Assembly (NCBI RefSeq): GCF_003173735.1
Contig: NZ_CP029551.1
Coordinates: 3,973,501 to 4,037,500 of the forward strand
DNA: 64,000 nt
Direction of reading: 5' to 3'
Source of the DNA: Methylobacterium radiodurans
GTDB taxonomy: Bacteria; Pseudomonadota; Alphaproteobacteria; Rhizobiales; Beijerinckiaceae
Below, piece after piece: positions 40,336 through 48,578 of the stretch. The translations under genes and the position numbers were made by a program. Below the pieces are notes generated by a model. The model did not search any database. It was not told the origin of the DNA and saw only the letters and a program-made list of their open reading frames with translations. Within the stretch, counting starts at the first letter, position 1. Each line of letters begins with the position of its first letter.

Positions 40336-41586
40336 ATGAGCCGGTTCACCTTCATCCACGCCGCCGACCTGCATCTCGGCAGCCCGCTCAGCGGTCTCGC
40401 TGCGCGCGATCCCGAGATCGCCCGGCGCCTCGCCGCGGCCGGGCGGCAGGCCTTCGAGGACCTTGTCTCGCAGGTGATCGCGCGGGAGGCGGCCTTCCTG
40501 GTGATCGCGGGCGACGTCTACGACGGCGACTGGGCCGACAACACGATCGGGCTGTTCTTCGCCCGCCAGGTCGCCCGCCTCGACCGGGCCGGCATCCCGG
40601 TCTTCCTCGTGCGCGGCAACCACGACGCCGAGAGCGTGATCACCCGGGCGATCAGCCTGCCTCCGTCCGTCCACACCTTTCCGCCGACCCGCGCCGACAC
40701 GGCCCGGCTCGACCACCTGAAGGTCGCGATCCACGGCCGCTCCTTCCCGAACCGGGCCGTGCCGGAGAACTACGCCCTCACCTACCCGGCCGCCGTGCCG
40801 GGCTGGTTCAACATCGGCTTGCTGCACACCTCCTGCACCGGCCACGCCGCGCACGAGACCTACGCGCCCTGCTCCGTCGCGGATCTGGCGGGCAAGGCCT
40901 ACGGCTACTGGGCGCTCGGCCACATCCACGAGTATGCGGAACTCGCCCGCGACCCGTGGATCGTCTTCCCCGGCAACCTCCAGGGCCGGAGCATCCGCGA
41001 GTGCGGCCCGAAGGGCGCCGTGTCGGTGACGGTCGAGGACGGGCGCGTCGCGGCTCTCGAGCGGATCATCGTCGACCGCGCCCGCTTCCACCGGCTCGCG
41101 ATCGATCTCGCCGAGGCCGCCGACGAGCGCGAGGCCGTCGCCCGGGTCGAGGCGGCGCTCCGCCCGCTCGCGGCCGAGACGGCCGGGCGCCTCGCCGCTG
41201 TGCGGATCCACCTCTCCGGCGAGACGCCGGCCCACGACCGGCTCGCCGCCGACCGCGACGGGCTGGCCGCCGAGATCCAGGCCGCGGCCCACCGGGTGCA
41301 CGAGGACATCTGGCTGGAGCGCCTGAAGATCGAGACGCGCCGGCCCCGCTCCGCCCTCCCCGCCCCGGCGGGCCTTGCCGCCGCGATCGACCCGGCGGGC
41401 CTGCTCGCCGAGATCGACCGCGACCCGGATTTCCGCGCGCGCGCCCGGGCCGCGCTCGCCGAGATCGCCGCGAAGATGCCCGCGACGCTGGCGCCCGAGG
41501 AGGCCGACCTCGCCGCCGAACTCGACGCGCTCTGCGCCGAGGCCGAGGCGCTGGTGCTCGGCCGGCTCGGCGGCCGTAGCTGCTGA
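40336..41586 (+). CDS. YhaO/SbcD-like DNA repair exonuclease
   Basis: 416 residues. The metallophosphoesterase domain has all motifs: FIHAADLHLGSPL, VIAGDVYDGDW, VRGNHDAESV, LLHTSCTGHA and ALGHIHEYAEL, then FPGNLQGRSIRECGPKGA. The C-terminal part (residues about 250-416) is a helical region rich in alanine, arginine and glutamate. SbcD-type nucleases form a complex with a SMC-like ATPase and process DNA ends. The gene ends 13 bases before the YhaN-like ATPase, the same arrangement as sbcD-sbcC and yhaO-yhaN. I chose the ATG at 40336 to match the family start MSRFTFIHAADLHLG. Confidence 0.88.
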   Translation: MSRFTFIHAADLHLGSPLSGLAARDPEIARRLAAAGRQAFEDLVSQVIAREAAFLVIAGDVYDGDWADNTIGLFFARQVARLDRAGIPVFLVRGNHDAESVITRAISLPPSVHTFPPTRADTARLDHLKVAIHGRSFPNRAVPENYALTYPAAVPGWFNIGLLHTSCTGHAAHETYAPCSVADLAGKAYGYWALGHIHEYAELARDPWIVFPGNLQGRSIRECGPKGAVSVTVEDGRVAALERIIVDRARFHRLAIDLAEAADEREAVARVEAALRPLAAETAGRLAAVRIHLSGETPAHDRLAADRDGLAAEIQAAAHRVHEDIWLERLKIETRRPRSALPAPAGLAAAIDPAGLLAEIDRDPDFRARARAALAEIAAKMPATLAPEEADLAAELDALCAEAEALVLGRLGGRSC

Positions 41587-41599
41587 GGGCTGCCGAGCA

Positions 41600-44500
41600 A
41601 TGCGGATCCTCGCCCTCGATCTCGAGCGCTACGGCCCCTTCACCGACCGCACGGTGCGGTTCCGGGAGGATGCGCGGCTGCACGTGGTGCTCGGCGCCAA
41701 CGAGGCCGGCAAGAGCACGGCGCTCGCGGCCGTCACCGATCTCCTGTTCGGCATCGAGGAGCGCACCCGCTACGCCTTCCGGCACGACATGCCCGCCCTG
41801 CGGCTGGGCGCCGAGATCCGGGCGGCGGACGGCCGCACCTTGCGCTTCCGCCGCCGCAAGGGCCGCAAGAACACCCTGGTGGACGCGGCCGATGCGGGGC
41901 TCCCCGACGACAGCCTCGCTCCGTATCTCGGTGGGCTGACGCGGGAGGTGTTCTGCCGGGCCTTCGGGCTCGATTCCGCCTCGCTCCGGGCGGGCGCGGC
42001 CGAGATGCTCGATGCCGAGGGCGAACTCGGCGCGAGCCTGTTCGCGGCGGCCTCGGGGCTTCGCGGCTACCGGGCGCTCCAGGGCCGGCTGGAGGAGGAG
42101 GCCGCCGGCATCTTCATGCCGCGGGCCGCCCGCGACCGCACCTTCTACCAGGCGCTGACCCGCTACGAGGAGGCCCGCAAGGCGATCCGCCAGGGCGAGC
42201 TGCGGGCGGGCGACTGGCGCGACCTCAACGAGGAGATCGCGGAGGCCGGCACCCGCCTCGACGCGATCCACGCCGAGCGTCGCCGCATCGCCGGCGAGCA
42301 GGCCCGTCTCGCGCGCCTGAAGCGGGTGGCGCCCCTGATCCAGGCGGTCGATGCCGCCGCCGAGGCCGCCGCCCGCGACGAGGCGCCGGACCAGCCGGAT
42401 CTGTGGACGGATTCCTGGACCGACGCGCTCGGCGCCCGCATCGCCGCGGAGGCTGCCGCCCGGGCCGAGGCGGAGCGCGCGGGCGCCGCGCTGGCGCGGG
42501 CCGAGCAGGATCTCGCCGCCCTCCCCCTCGACGAGGGTCTGCTCGCCCGGGCCGAGGCCGTGCTGGAGGCGTTCCGCGGCATCGCCCGGCACGACAAGGA
42601 CGCCCAGGACCTGCCGCGCATCCGGGCCGAGGCCGACGCGCTCGCCCAGAACCTCGCCCAACTCGCCGCCCGGATCGGCCTGCCCGACGCCGCCGCGCTG
42701 AAGCTGCGCCAGCCCTCGGACGCCGCCCGCACCCGCGTCGCCGGGCTGGTGCGCGAGGGCCGGGCGCTCGCCGCCGAGATCGCCCGCCTGACCCGAGACG
42801 CGGCCGAGGCCCTGCCCGGGTCGGACGCCGCCGCTGCGCCCGCGATCGACCCCGCCCCCCTGCGGGCGGACCTGCGCGGCCTTGCGGGCCTGCGCGCCGA
42901 GGTCGCCCGCCGCGACGAGATCGACGGGACCGTGCGCCGGGAGGCGGGACTGCTCTGGCTCCAGGCCGGCCGGCTCGACCCGCCCGTGGCCGACCTCGCC
43001 GCGCTCGCACAGGTGCCGCTCCCCGCGCCCGAGGCCATCGCCCGCCACCGACAGGCCTTCGAGGCACTGGAGCGCCGCCGCGAGCGCGCTGCCGAGCGGC
43101 AGGAGACGGCGCGGCAGGCAGCCGCCGGAACGCGCCTGCGGCTGCGCCTGCGCGAGGGCGCCGGCCCCCTGCCCTCGCCCGACGCGCTCGCCCGCCTGCG
43201 CGCCGCGCGCGACGCGCTGATCGGGGCGGGCCCCGGCGACGAGGCCGCGCTGCGGCGTTGCCGCGAGGCGGTTGCGGCAGCCGACCGAGCCGCCGACGAC
43301 CTCGTGCGCGACGCCGCCCGCGCCGCCGAGCAGGCCGCCGACCGGATCCGCCTTGAGGCGGAGACGGAGGAGATGGCGGCGGCCGAGCGGGACCTCGCGG
43401 CGATCGCGGCCGCCCGCTCCGAGGCTGAGTCCGCCTGGCAGGCGGCCTGGGCGCCCGCCGGGCTCAGTGCCGCCCCGCCCGCCGAGATGGCGGCCTGGCT
43501 CGCCGAGGTCCAGACGCTGCTCGACGCGCTGGCCTCGGTCGAGACGCAGAGCATCGAGCAGCGCCGTCTCGCCGAGCGGGTCGAGGCCGCCCGTCGGCCC
43601 CTCGCGGCGCTCGCGGCGCGGGCCGGGCTCGACCTGCTGCCCGGCCTCGATCCCGGCCTGATGCTGGCCCGGATCGAGGAACGCGTCGCCGCTCTCGGCG
43701 AGGCCTGGGAGCGTGCCCGCGAGGCGGAAGGGCGTGCCCGCGCCGCCGCCGAGCAGGCTGCCCGCCGCGCCGCCGACCTCGCCGAGGCGCGCGTCCGCGA
43801 GACGGTCTGGCGCGAGGCCTGGAATCTCGCCGTCCCGGCGATCGGGCTCGACGGCGCGGCCGGCCCCGACGAGGCCGACAGCGCGCTCGCCGCCTGGGCG
43901 GCGGTGCCGGCGGCGCTCGCTGCGCTAGAGCACCAGCAGCGCCGCATCGCGGGCCTGAGCCGCGACATGGAGGCCTACCGGGCGGAGGCCGACACCCTCG
44001 TGGCCGCGCTCGGGCCCGACCTCGCCGGGCTTCCCGCCACCGCGGCCATGAAGGCCCTGCACGACCGACTGGGCGCGGCGCAGGAGCGGCGCGCCCGCCG
44101 CACCGACCTCGCCAGCCGCTGCCGGGAGGCCGCCGAGGCCCTGGCGGCGGCCGAAGCCGCGCGTGGGGCGGCCGCGAGCGCGCTGGCGGACCATCTCGGT
44201 GAGCGATCCGAGGGGCCGGCGGAGGATCCGGCCGCGCTCCACGCCCGCCTCACGGCGCGGCGGGCGCTGCGCCTGGAGCTGGAGAGCCGCCGGGCCGACC
44301 TCGCCCGGATCGCGGACGGGGTCGCCGAGGCCGAGCTGCGGGCCGACCTCTCCGGAACCTCGCCCGACGCGATCGAGGCGGCTCTGCGCGGCCTCGCCCT
44401 GGAGGAGGAGGCGCTCGACCAGCGCGGCAAGGCGGCCTTCGCCGACCGCGACCGGGCCGAGCGCCGCCGCGCGGATCTCGAGGGCGGCACCGGCGCCGAG

Positions 44501-45031
44501 CTGGCCTTGGCCCAGCGCAAGGCGGCGGAGGCGGAACTCGCCGGCGAGGCCCGGCGCTGGGCGGTGCTGCGGCTCGCCGGCCTCCTCATCGGCACCGCCA
44601 TCGGCCGCCAGCGCGCGGGCCAGCAGGACCCGCTTCTCGCCCGCGCCGGCGCCCTGTTCTCGGGGTTGACCGGCGGCGCCTTCGCGGGACTCGCGCAGGA
44701 TTACGACGCGGGCGACGAGCCGCGCCTCACCGGCCGGCGCGCCTCCGGCGAGCTGGTGCCGGTGGATGGGCTCAGCGAGGGCACGCGCGACCAGCTCTAC
44801 CTCGCCCTGCGGCTCGCCTATCTGGAGGATTACGCGGGCCGCGCCGAGCCCGCGCCGTTCGTCGGTGACGACCTCTTCCTCACCTTCGACGACGCCCGCA
44901 CCGCCCACGGCCTGGAGGCGCTGGCGGCGATCGGCGGACAGGTGCAGCCGATCCTGTTCACCCACCACCGCCACGTCGCCGACCTCGCCCGCGCCCGGCT
45001 CGGGGCGGCGGTCGACGTGCTGGAGCTGTAA
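41600..45031 (+). CDS. YhaN-like SMC/Rad50-type ATPase
   Basis: 1143 residues. The N-terminal ATPase half has the Walker A motif VVLGANEAGKSTALAAVTDL after MRILALDLERYGPFTDRTVR. The C-terminal half contains the signature GLSEGTRDQLYLALRLAYLE, the Walker B-like FVGDDLFLTFDDART and the histidine switch LFTHHRHVADLAR. Between them (residues about 200-900) is a long alanine/arginine/glutamate-rich coiled coil. YhaN with YhaO resembles the Rad50-Mre11 and SbcC-SbcD complexes that process DNA ends. The coiled coil lacks an obvious CxxC zinc hook. It is coupled to the exonuclease gene upstream (13 bases). Confidence 0.9.
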   Translation: MRILALDLERYGPFTDRTVRFREDARLHVVLGANEAGKSTALAAVTDLLFGIEERTRYAFRHDMPALRLGAEIRAADGRTLRFRRRKGRKNTLVDAADAGLPDDSLAPYLGGLTREVFCRAFGLDSASLRAGAAEMLDAEGELGASLFAAASGLRGYRALQGRLEEEAAGIFMPRAARDRTFYQALTRYEEARKAIRQGELRAGDWRDLNEEIAEAGTRLDAIHAERRRIAGEQARLARLKRVAPLIQAVDAAAEAAARDEAPDQPDLWTDSWTDALGARIAAEAAARAEAERAGAALARAEQDLAALPLDEGLLARAEAVLEAFRGIARHDKDAQDLPRIRAEADALAQNLAQLAARIGLPDAAALKLRQPSDAARTRVAGLVREGRALAAEIARLTRDAAEALPGSDAAAAPAIDPAPLRADLRGLAGLRAEVARRDEIDGTVRREAGLLWLQAGRLDPPVADLAALAQVPLPAPEAIARHRQAFEALERRRERAAERQETARQAAAGTRLRLRLREGAGPLPSPDALARLRAARDALIGAGPGDEAALRRCREAVAAADRAADDLVRDAARAAEQAADRIRLEAETEEMAAAERDLAAIAAARSEAESAWQAAWAPAGLSAAPPAEMAAWLAEVQTLLDALASVETQSIEQRRLAERVEAARRPLAALAARAGLDLLPGLDPGLMLARIEERVAALGEAWERAREAEGRARAAAEQAARRAADLAEARVRETVWREAWNLAVPAIGLDGAAGPDEADSALAAWAAVPAALAALEHQQRRIAGLSRDMEAYRAEADTLVAALGPDLAGLPATAAMKALHDRLGAAQERRARRTDLASRCREAAEALAAAEAARGAAASALADHLGERSEGPAEDPAALHARLTARRALRLELESRRADLARIADGVAEAELRADLSGTSPDAIEAALRGLALEEEALDQRGKAAFADRDRAERRRADLEGGTGAELALAQRKAAEAELAGEARRWAVLRLAGLLIGTAIGRQRAGQQDPLLARAGALFSGLTGGAFAGLAQDYDAGDEPRLTGRRASGELVPVDGLSEGTRDQLYLALRLAYLEDYAGRAEPAPFVGDDLFLTFDDARTAHGLEALAAIGGQVQPILFTHHRHVADLARARLGAAVDVLEL

Positions 45032-45040
45032 CCCTGTCAT

Positions 45041-45189
45041 GGATTCCAAAGGTCGAGACCTTTGGCGGGTGCAGGGCAGAGCCCTGCATTTGAACCCTCC
45101 GTCCCGGCTTTGCCGGGGCGGAGGGTTCAATCCCGGGGCTGCGCGCCCCGGACCCCGTCCAAGGGCCTTGGCCCTTGGAGATCCCAGGA
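45041..45189. repeat. ~150-bp multi-hairpin intergenic element, copy A
   Basis: It lies between yhaN and the M32 peptidase gene. Successive stems: CAAAGGT...ACCTTTG, GCAGGGC-AGA-GCCCTGC, a central long hairpin (45092-45128), GGGGC...GCCCC and CAAGGGCC...GGCCCTTG. The reverse complement of copy B (63511-63660) matches it along the whole length. The central stems differ in sequence but keep their pairing (GAACCCTCCG/CGGAGGGTTC here, GATCTCCGCC/GGCGGAGATC there). Confidence 0.85.
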
Positions 45190-45195
45190 CCGAAG

Positions 45196-46692
45196 TTACC
45201 CCAGATATCGCGCCTCGATATGCGCCCGGAACGCCGCCGTGCCGAGCGGGCGGCCGGTCGCCTCGGCGAGGATCGTGTCCGTGTCGGCGAGGCTCGCCCG
45301 GGCGTGGACCCAGGCCCGCAGCCAGTCCCGCAGGGGCGCGAAATCGCCCCGCGTCAGTCCCGGCAGCAGGTCGGGCGCGGCTGCCTTCGCCGCCGCGAAG
45401 AGCTGGGCGGCCGCGAGCGCGCCCAGCGTGTAGGTCGGGAAATAGCCCCAGGCGCCCCCCGGCCAGTGGATGTCCTGCAGGCAGCCGAGCCGGTCGTTCG
45501 GGACCGCGAGCCCGAGAAGCGCCCGCACGCCGTCGTTGAAGGCGCCCGGCAGGTCGGCGACCGCGAGGTCGCCCGCGATCAGCGCCGTCTCCAGCTCGTA
45601 GCGGAGCAGGATGTGGGCCGGATAGGTCGCCTCGTCGGCATCGACCCGGATGAAGCCCGGCTCGACCCGGGTGGCGAGGCGGTGCAGGTTCTCCGCCTCC
45701 CAGGCCGGGCCCGAGCGCCCGAAGGCCTCCCGCAGGAGCGGCGCGAGATAGTCGAAGAAGGCCTCCGAGCGGCAGGCCTGCATCTCGACGATCAGGCTCT
45801 GGCTCTCGTGCAGCGTCATGCCGCGCGCCTCGCCCGCGGGCTGGTGGCGCCAGGCCGTCGGCCGGCCCTGCTCGTAGAGGGCGTGGCCGGTCTCGTGCAG
45901 GACGCCCATCAGGGCGCGGGCGTAGTCGCCCGCGTCGTACCGGGTGGTGATGCGCACGTCGTCGGTGGCGCCGCCGCAGAACGGGTGGAGGCTGATGTCG
46001 AGCCGCCCGCGGGCGAAGTCGAAGCCGAGCGCCTCCATCAGCCGGAGGCCGACCGCGCGCTGCGTCTCGACCGGGAACGGCCCCTCGGGCGGCACGGGCT
46101 GGACCCCAGCCGCCTGCCGCTCGCGGATCGCCGCGATCATGCCGGGGAGCCACGCCCGTAGCTCGGCGAAGAGCGGGTCGATCGTCGCCCGGCGCATGCC
46201 CGGATCGTAGCCGTCGAGAAGCGCGTCGTAGGGTGCGAGGCCGAGCGCCGCGCCCTTGGCGGCGCCGATCTCCCGCTGCAGGCGCAGCACCTCGGCGAGT
46301 TCGGGCCTGAGCCGAGCGAAGTCCGAATCCGCCCGGGCGGAGCGCCACGTCATCTCGCAGCGCGAGACCGCGCGGGAACTCGCCTCCACCAGATCCTGAG
46401 GCACGGCCGCCGCGTGCCGGTAGCTGCGCGCCATCTCCGCGAGATTCGCGCGCTGCTCCGGGGCCAGCACCTCCGTCCCAGCCTCGGCCAAGCGGTCGGC
46501 GACCGCCGGCCCGGTGAGGATCTCGTGCGCGAGCCCGCGCAGCACCGCGACCTGGTCGGCGCGACCCTCCGCCGCACCGTCCGGCATCTGCGTCTGCGCG
46601 TCCCATCCGAGGATGCCCGAGGCGCCGTTCAGCGCCGAGAGCCGGGCGAAGGTACGTTCCAGGGCGGCGTAGGCCGGTGCGTCGGCGTGCAT
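45196..46692 (-). CDS. Carboxypeptidase Taq (M32) family metallopeptidase
   Basis: 498 residues. The zinc motif is GVLHETGHALYEQGRPTAWR with the third ligand in MTLHESQSLIVEMQACRSEA. The family core GLGWDAQTQMP-type sequence is seen as GASGILGWDAQTQMPDGAAE, and DISLHPFCGGATDDVRITTR is conserved. M32 enzymes remove C-terminal residues; the physiological role in bacteria is unclear. The ATG at 46692 is preceded by AGGAGAG. It lies divergently from a GntR regulator across a repeat-containing region. Confidence 0.92.
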   Translation of the reverse strand: MHADAPAYAALERTFARLSALNGASGILGWDAQTQMPDGAAEGRADQVAVLRGLAHEILTGPAVADRLAEAGTEVLAPEQRANLAEMARSYRHAAAVPQDLVEASSRAVSRCEMTWRSARADSDFARLRPELAEVLRLQREIGAAKGAALGLAPYDALLDGYDPGMRRATIDPLFAELRAWLPGMIAAIRERQAAGVQPVPPEGPFPVETQRAVGLRLMEALGFDFARGRLDISLHPFCGGATDDVRITTRYDAGDYARALMGVLHETGHALYEQGRPTAWRHQPAGEARGMTLHESQSLIVEMQACRSEAFFDYLAPLLREAFGRSGPAWEAENLHRLATRVEPGFIRVDADEATYPAHILLRYELETALIAGDLAVADLPGAFNDGVRALLGLAVPNDRLGCLQDIHWPGGAWGYFPTYTLGALAAAQLFAAAKAAAPDLLPGLTRGDFAPLRDWLRAWVHARASLADTDTILAEATGRPLGTAAFRAHIEARYLG

Positions 46693-46723
46693 CGTCTCTC
46701 CTGCGGTTGCCGTCGGGAGCCTC

Positions 46724-46827
46724 GAGCCGTTCCCGATCGCGCTGCAATCGGGAACGGCTCCAAGCTCTTGTTCTGACGCGCGCTCTTGCGCCAAACAGGT
46801 GTCCACTTCGGCGGAGAGCGCTCTAGC
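46724..46827. repeat. Rhizobiales intergenic mosaic element (RIME/BIME-like)
   Basis: A 14-bp perfect inverted repeat (GAGCCGTTCCCGAT / ATCGGGAACGGCTC, 46724-46737 and 46747-46760) is followed by TTGTTCTGACGCG and TGTCCACTTCGGCGG ending GAGCGCTCTAG. From memory, this combination of a palindrome, a TTTTGACGCG-like block and GTGTCCACTTCG-CTCTAG occurs as a dispersed intergenic repeat in many Rhizobiales. It lies in the divergent region between the M32 peptidase and GntR genes. Confidence 0.55.
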
Positions 46828-46958
46828 ATCGCCCGTACCGCGCCGCACGTCCCGCCGCGGCGGGGGCCGATCCTGCGCTATCCTGCATGGACACGCCTAT
46901 CGAGCCGAACTAAATGTGCGATTGCGCACGACGGATCACGCGGATCGGGCCCCGGCCG

Positions 46959-47642
46959 ATGAACAGGATCGACCCCGGCATCGGAATCCACCGCCGCTAC
47001 CTCCACGACGAGGTCGCCGAGCGGATGCGGGCGCTGATCCAGTCCGGCGAGATGGAGCCGCTGGCGCGCATCAACGAGAGCGAGCTGACCGAGCGCTTCG
47101 GCATCTCGCGCACCCCCTTGCGCGAGGCGATCAAGATCCTGGCGACCGAGGGGCTGCTGGAGCTGCTCCCGAACCGGGGCGCCCGGGTGGCCAGCATCTC
47201 GCCCGAGGAGATCGAGGAGATGCTGGAGGTGATCGCGGGCCTCGAGGCGACCGCGGCCGACCTCGCCTGCGCGGCGATCAGCGAGGCGGAGATCGCCGCG
47301 ATCGAGGACGACCACCGCCAGATGGTGGAGGCGTGGCAGGCCCGCGATGCGGGACGCTACTACCCGCTCAACCGGCGCGTGCACGAGGCGATCATGGCCG
47401 CCGCCCGGAACGCCGTCCTCACCTCGATCTATCTCGGCCTGTCGGGCCGCATCCAGCGAACGCGCTACTCCGTCCACCAGACGGAGGAGGAATGGGCCCG
47501 GGCGGTCGAGGAGCATGCCCGCATGATCGCCCTGCTGCGCGCCCGCGATGGCGCCGGCCTCTCGGCGCTGATGCGCGCCCATATCCGCGGCCGAAAGGCC
47601 GTGCTCGCCGCGCGCGTCGGCGAGGCGGCAGCTGCCTGCTGA
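46959..47642 (+). CDS. GntR family transcriptional regulator (FCD/FadR-type)
   Basis: 227 residues from the ATG at 46959; an ATG at 46914 would add 15 residues. The winged helix-turn-helix is ESELTERFGISRTPLREAIK ending in LLPNRGARVASIS. The C-terminal FCD ligand domain shows the metal-binding histidine pattern (YYPLNRRVHEAIMAAARNAV and EEHARMIALLRARDG). FCD regulators respond to organic acids or sugar acids. The crotonase gene lies convergently downstream, and the M32 peptidase gene is divergent, so the target cannot be assigned. Confidence 0.88.
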   Translation: MNRIDPGIGIHRRYLHDEVAERMRALIQSGEMEPLARINESELTERFGISRTPLREAIKILATEGLLELLPNRGARVASISPEEIEEMLEVIAGLEATAADLACAAISEAEIAAIEDDHRQMVEAWQARDAGRYYPLNRRVHEAIMAAARNAVLTSIYLGLSGRIQRTRYSVHQTEEEWARAVEEHARMIALLRARDGAGLSALMRAHIRGRKAVLAARVGEAAAAC

Positions 47643-47657
47643 GCGCGTTTCCCAGAC

Positions 47658-48455
47658 TCAGCGTCCGGTCCAGACCGGTGGGCGCTTGGCCAGGAACGCC
47701 TCCATCCCCTCGCGGAAGTCGGCGCTGAGATAGCAGGAGAGGATCAGGTCGTCGTCCGAACCCGCTGCCCCGCCGCCCTCCGCCAGCCGGCGCAGGCCCT
47801 CCTTGGTGGCCCGGAGCGTGAGCGGAGCATGGCCGGCCAGCAGCGTCGCGAGGGCGTCCGTGCGCGCCCGCAGGGCAGGCGCGTCCGTCACCACCTCGCC
47901 GACGAGGCCGATGCCGAGGGCCTCCTCGGCGCCGAGGAGCCGGGCGGTGAAGATCATGTCCTTCACCCGCGCCGGCCCGACGAGGGCCGCCAGGCGCTTC
48001 AGGTTGGCCACCGACAGGCAGTTGCCGAGCGTCCGGGCGATCGGGAAGCCCAGGCGCGCGTCGGCGGTGGCGATGCGCAAGTCGCAGGCCGCCGCGATCG
48101 CCGCGCCCCCGCCCGTGCAGGCGCCCGCGATCGCCGCGACCGTCGGCACCCGCACCCGCTCCAGGGTGCCGAGCACCCGGTCCATGAAGCGCTCGTAGGC
48201 GAGCGCGTCGTCGGCGGTGCGGACGTCGCGGAACTGGGCGATGTCGGTGCCGGCCGCGAAGGCCCTGTCCCCGGCGCCCGTGATGACCAGCACCTTCGCG
48301 GCCGGGTCGGCGGCGACCCGCTCGCACAGGGTGACGAGACCCTCGTACATCGCGAAGGTCAGGGCGTTGCGGGCCTGGGGCCGGTTCAGCACGATCCGGG
48401 CGATGCCGGCCTCGTCCTGCGAGAACAGGAGTTCGTCGGTCGGCTGGTCGGTCAT
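47658..48455 (-). CDS. Enoyl-CoA hydratase/isomerase family protein
   Basis: 265 residues, crotonase fold. ITGAGDRAFAAGTDIAQF and VAAIAGACTGGGAAIAAACD form the oxyanion region, and VGEVVTDAPALRARTDALA the C-terminal part. The two glutamates that act as acid and base in canonical enoyl-CoA hydratase appear absent: the GQPE-type site reads LGFPIARTLGN, and the second site reads PARVKDMIFT with Asp. It may therefore be an isomerase, a hydrolase or an inactive relative. The ATG at 48455 starts MTDQPTDELLF. Confidence 0.85.
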   Translation of the reverse strand: MTDQPTDELLFSQDEAGIARIVLNRPQARNALTFAMYEGLVTLCERVAADPAAKVLVITGAGDRAFAAGTDIAQFRDVRTADDALAYERFMDRVLGTLERVRVPTVAAIAGACTGGGAAIAAACDLRIATADARLGFPIARTLGNCLSVANLKRLAALVGPARVKDMIFTARLLGAEEALGIGLVGEVVTDAPALRARTDALATLLAGHAPLTLRATKEGLRRLAEGGGAAGSDDDLILSCYLSADFREGMEAFLAKRPPVWTGR

Positions 48456-48533
48456 CGGCGGGCTCGTCTCGGCGTTTCCTGAGCCCGGTCTGGCGCGGGC
48501 GGGCGGGCCGATCAAGCGCTCCGACAACGGAAA

Positions 48534-48554
48534 CGGAGGCCCTTAAGGCCCCCG
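48534..48554 (-). terminator. Terminator-like hairpin after the NNP transporter
   Basis: On the minus strand GGGGGCC and GGCCTCC (one G-T pair) flank TTAA, followed by CGTTTCCG. It lies 25 bases after the transporter stop and before the crotonase start, so these two same-strand genes may be separately transcribed. Confidence 0.4.
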
Positions 48555-48578
48555 TCGGCAGGTGTGCCGTCCTGGCGG

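Noticed and set aside
43925..46747. 940-codon minus-strand frame across yhaN and the M32 gene
   Set aside because: It overlaps two clear genes, crosses the intergenic repeat and reads as alanine/arginine-rich shadow sequence; no conserved motif.
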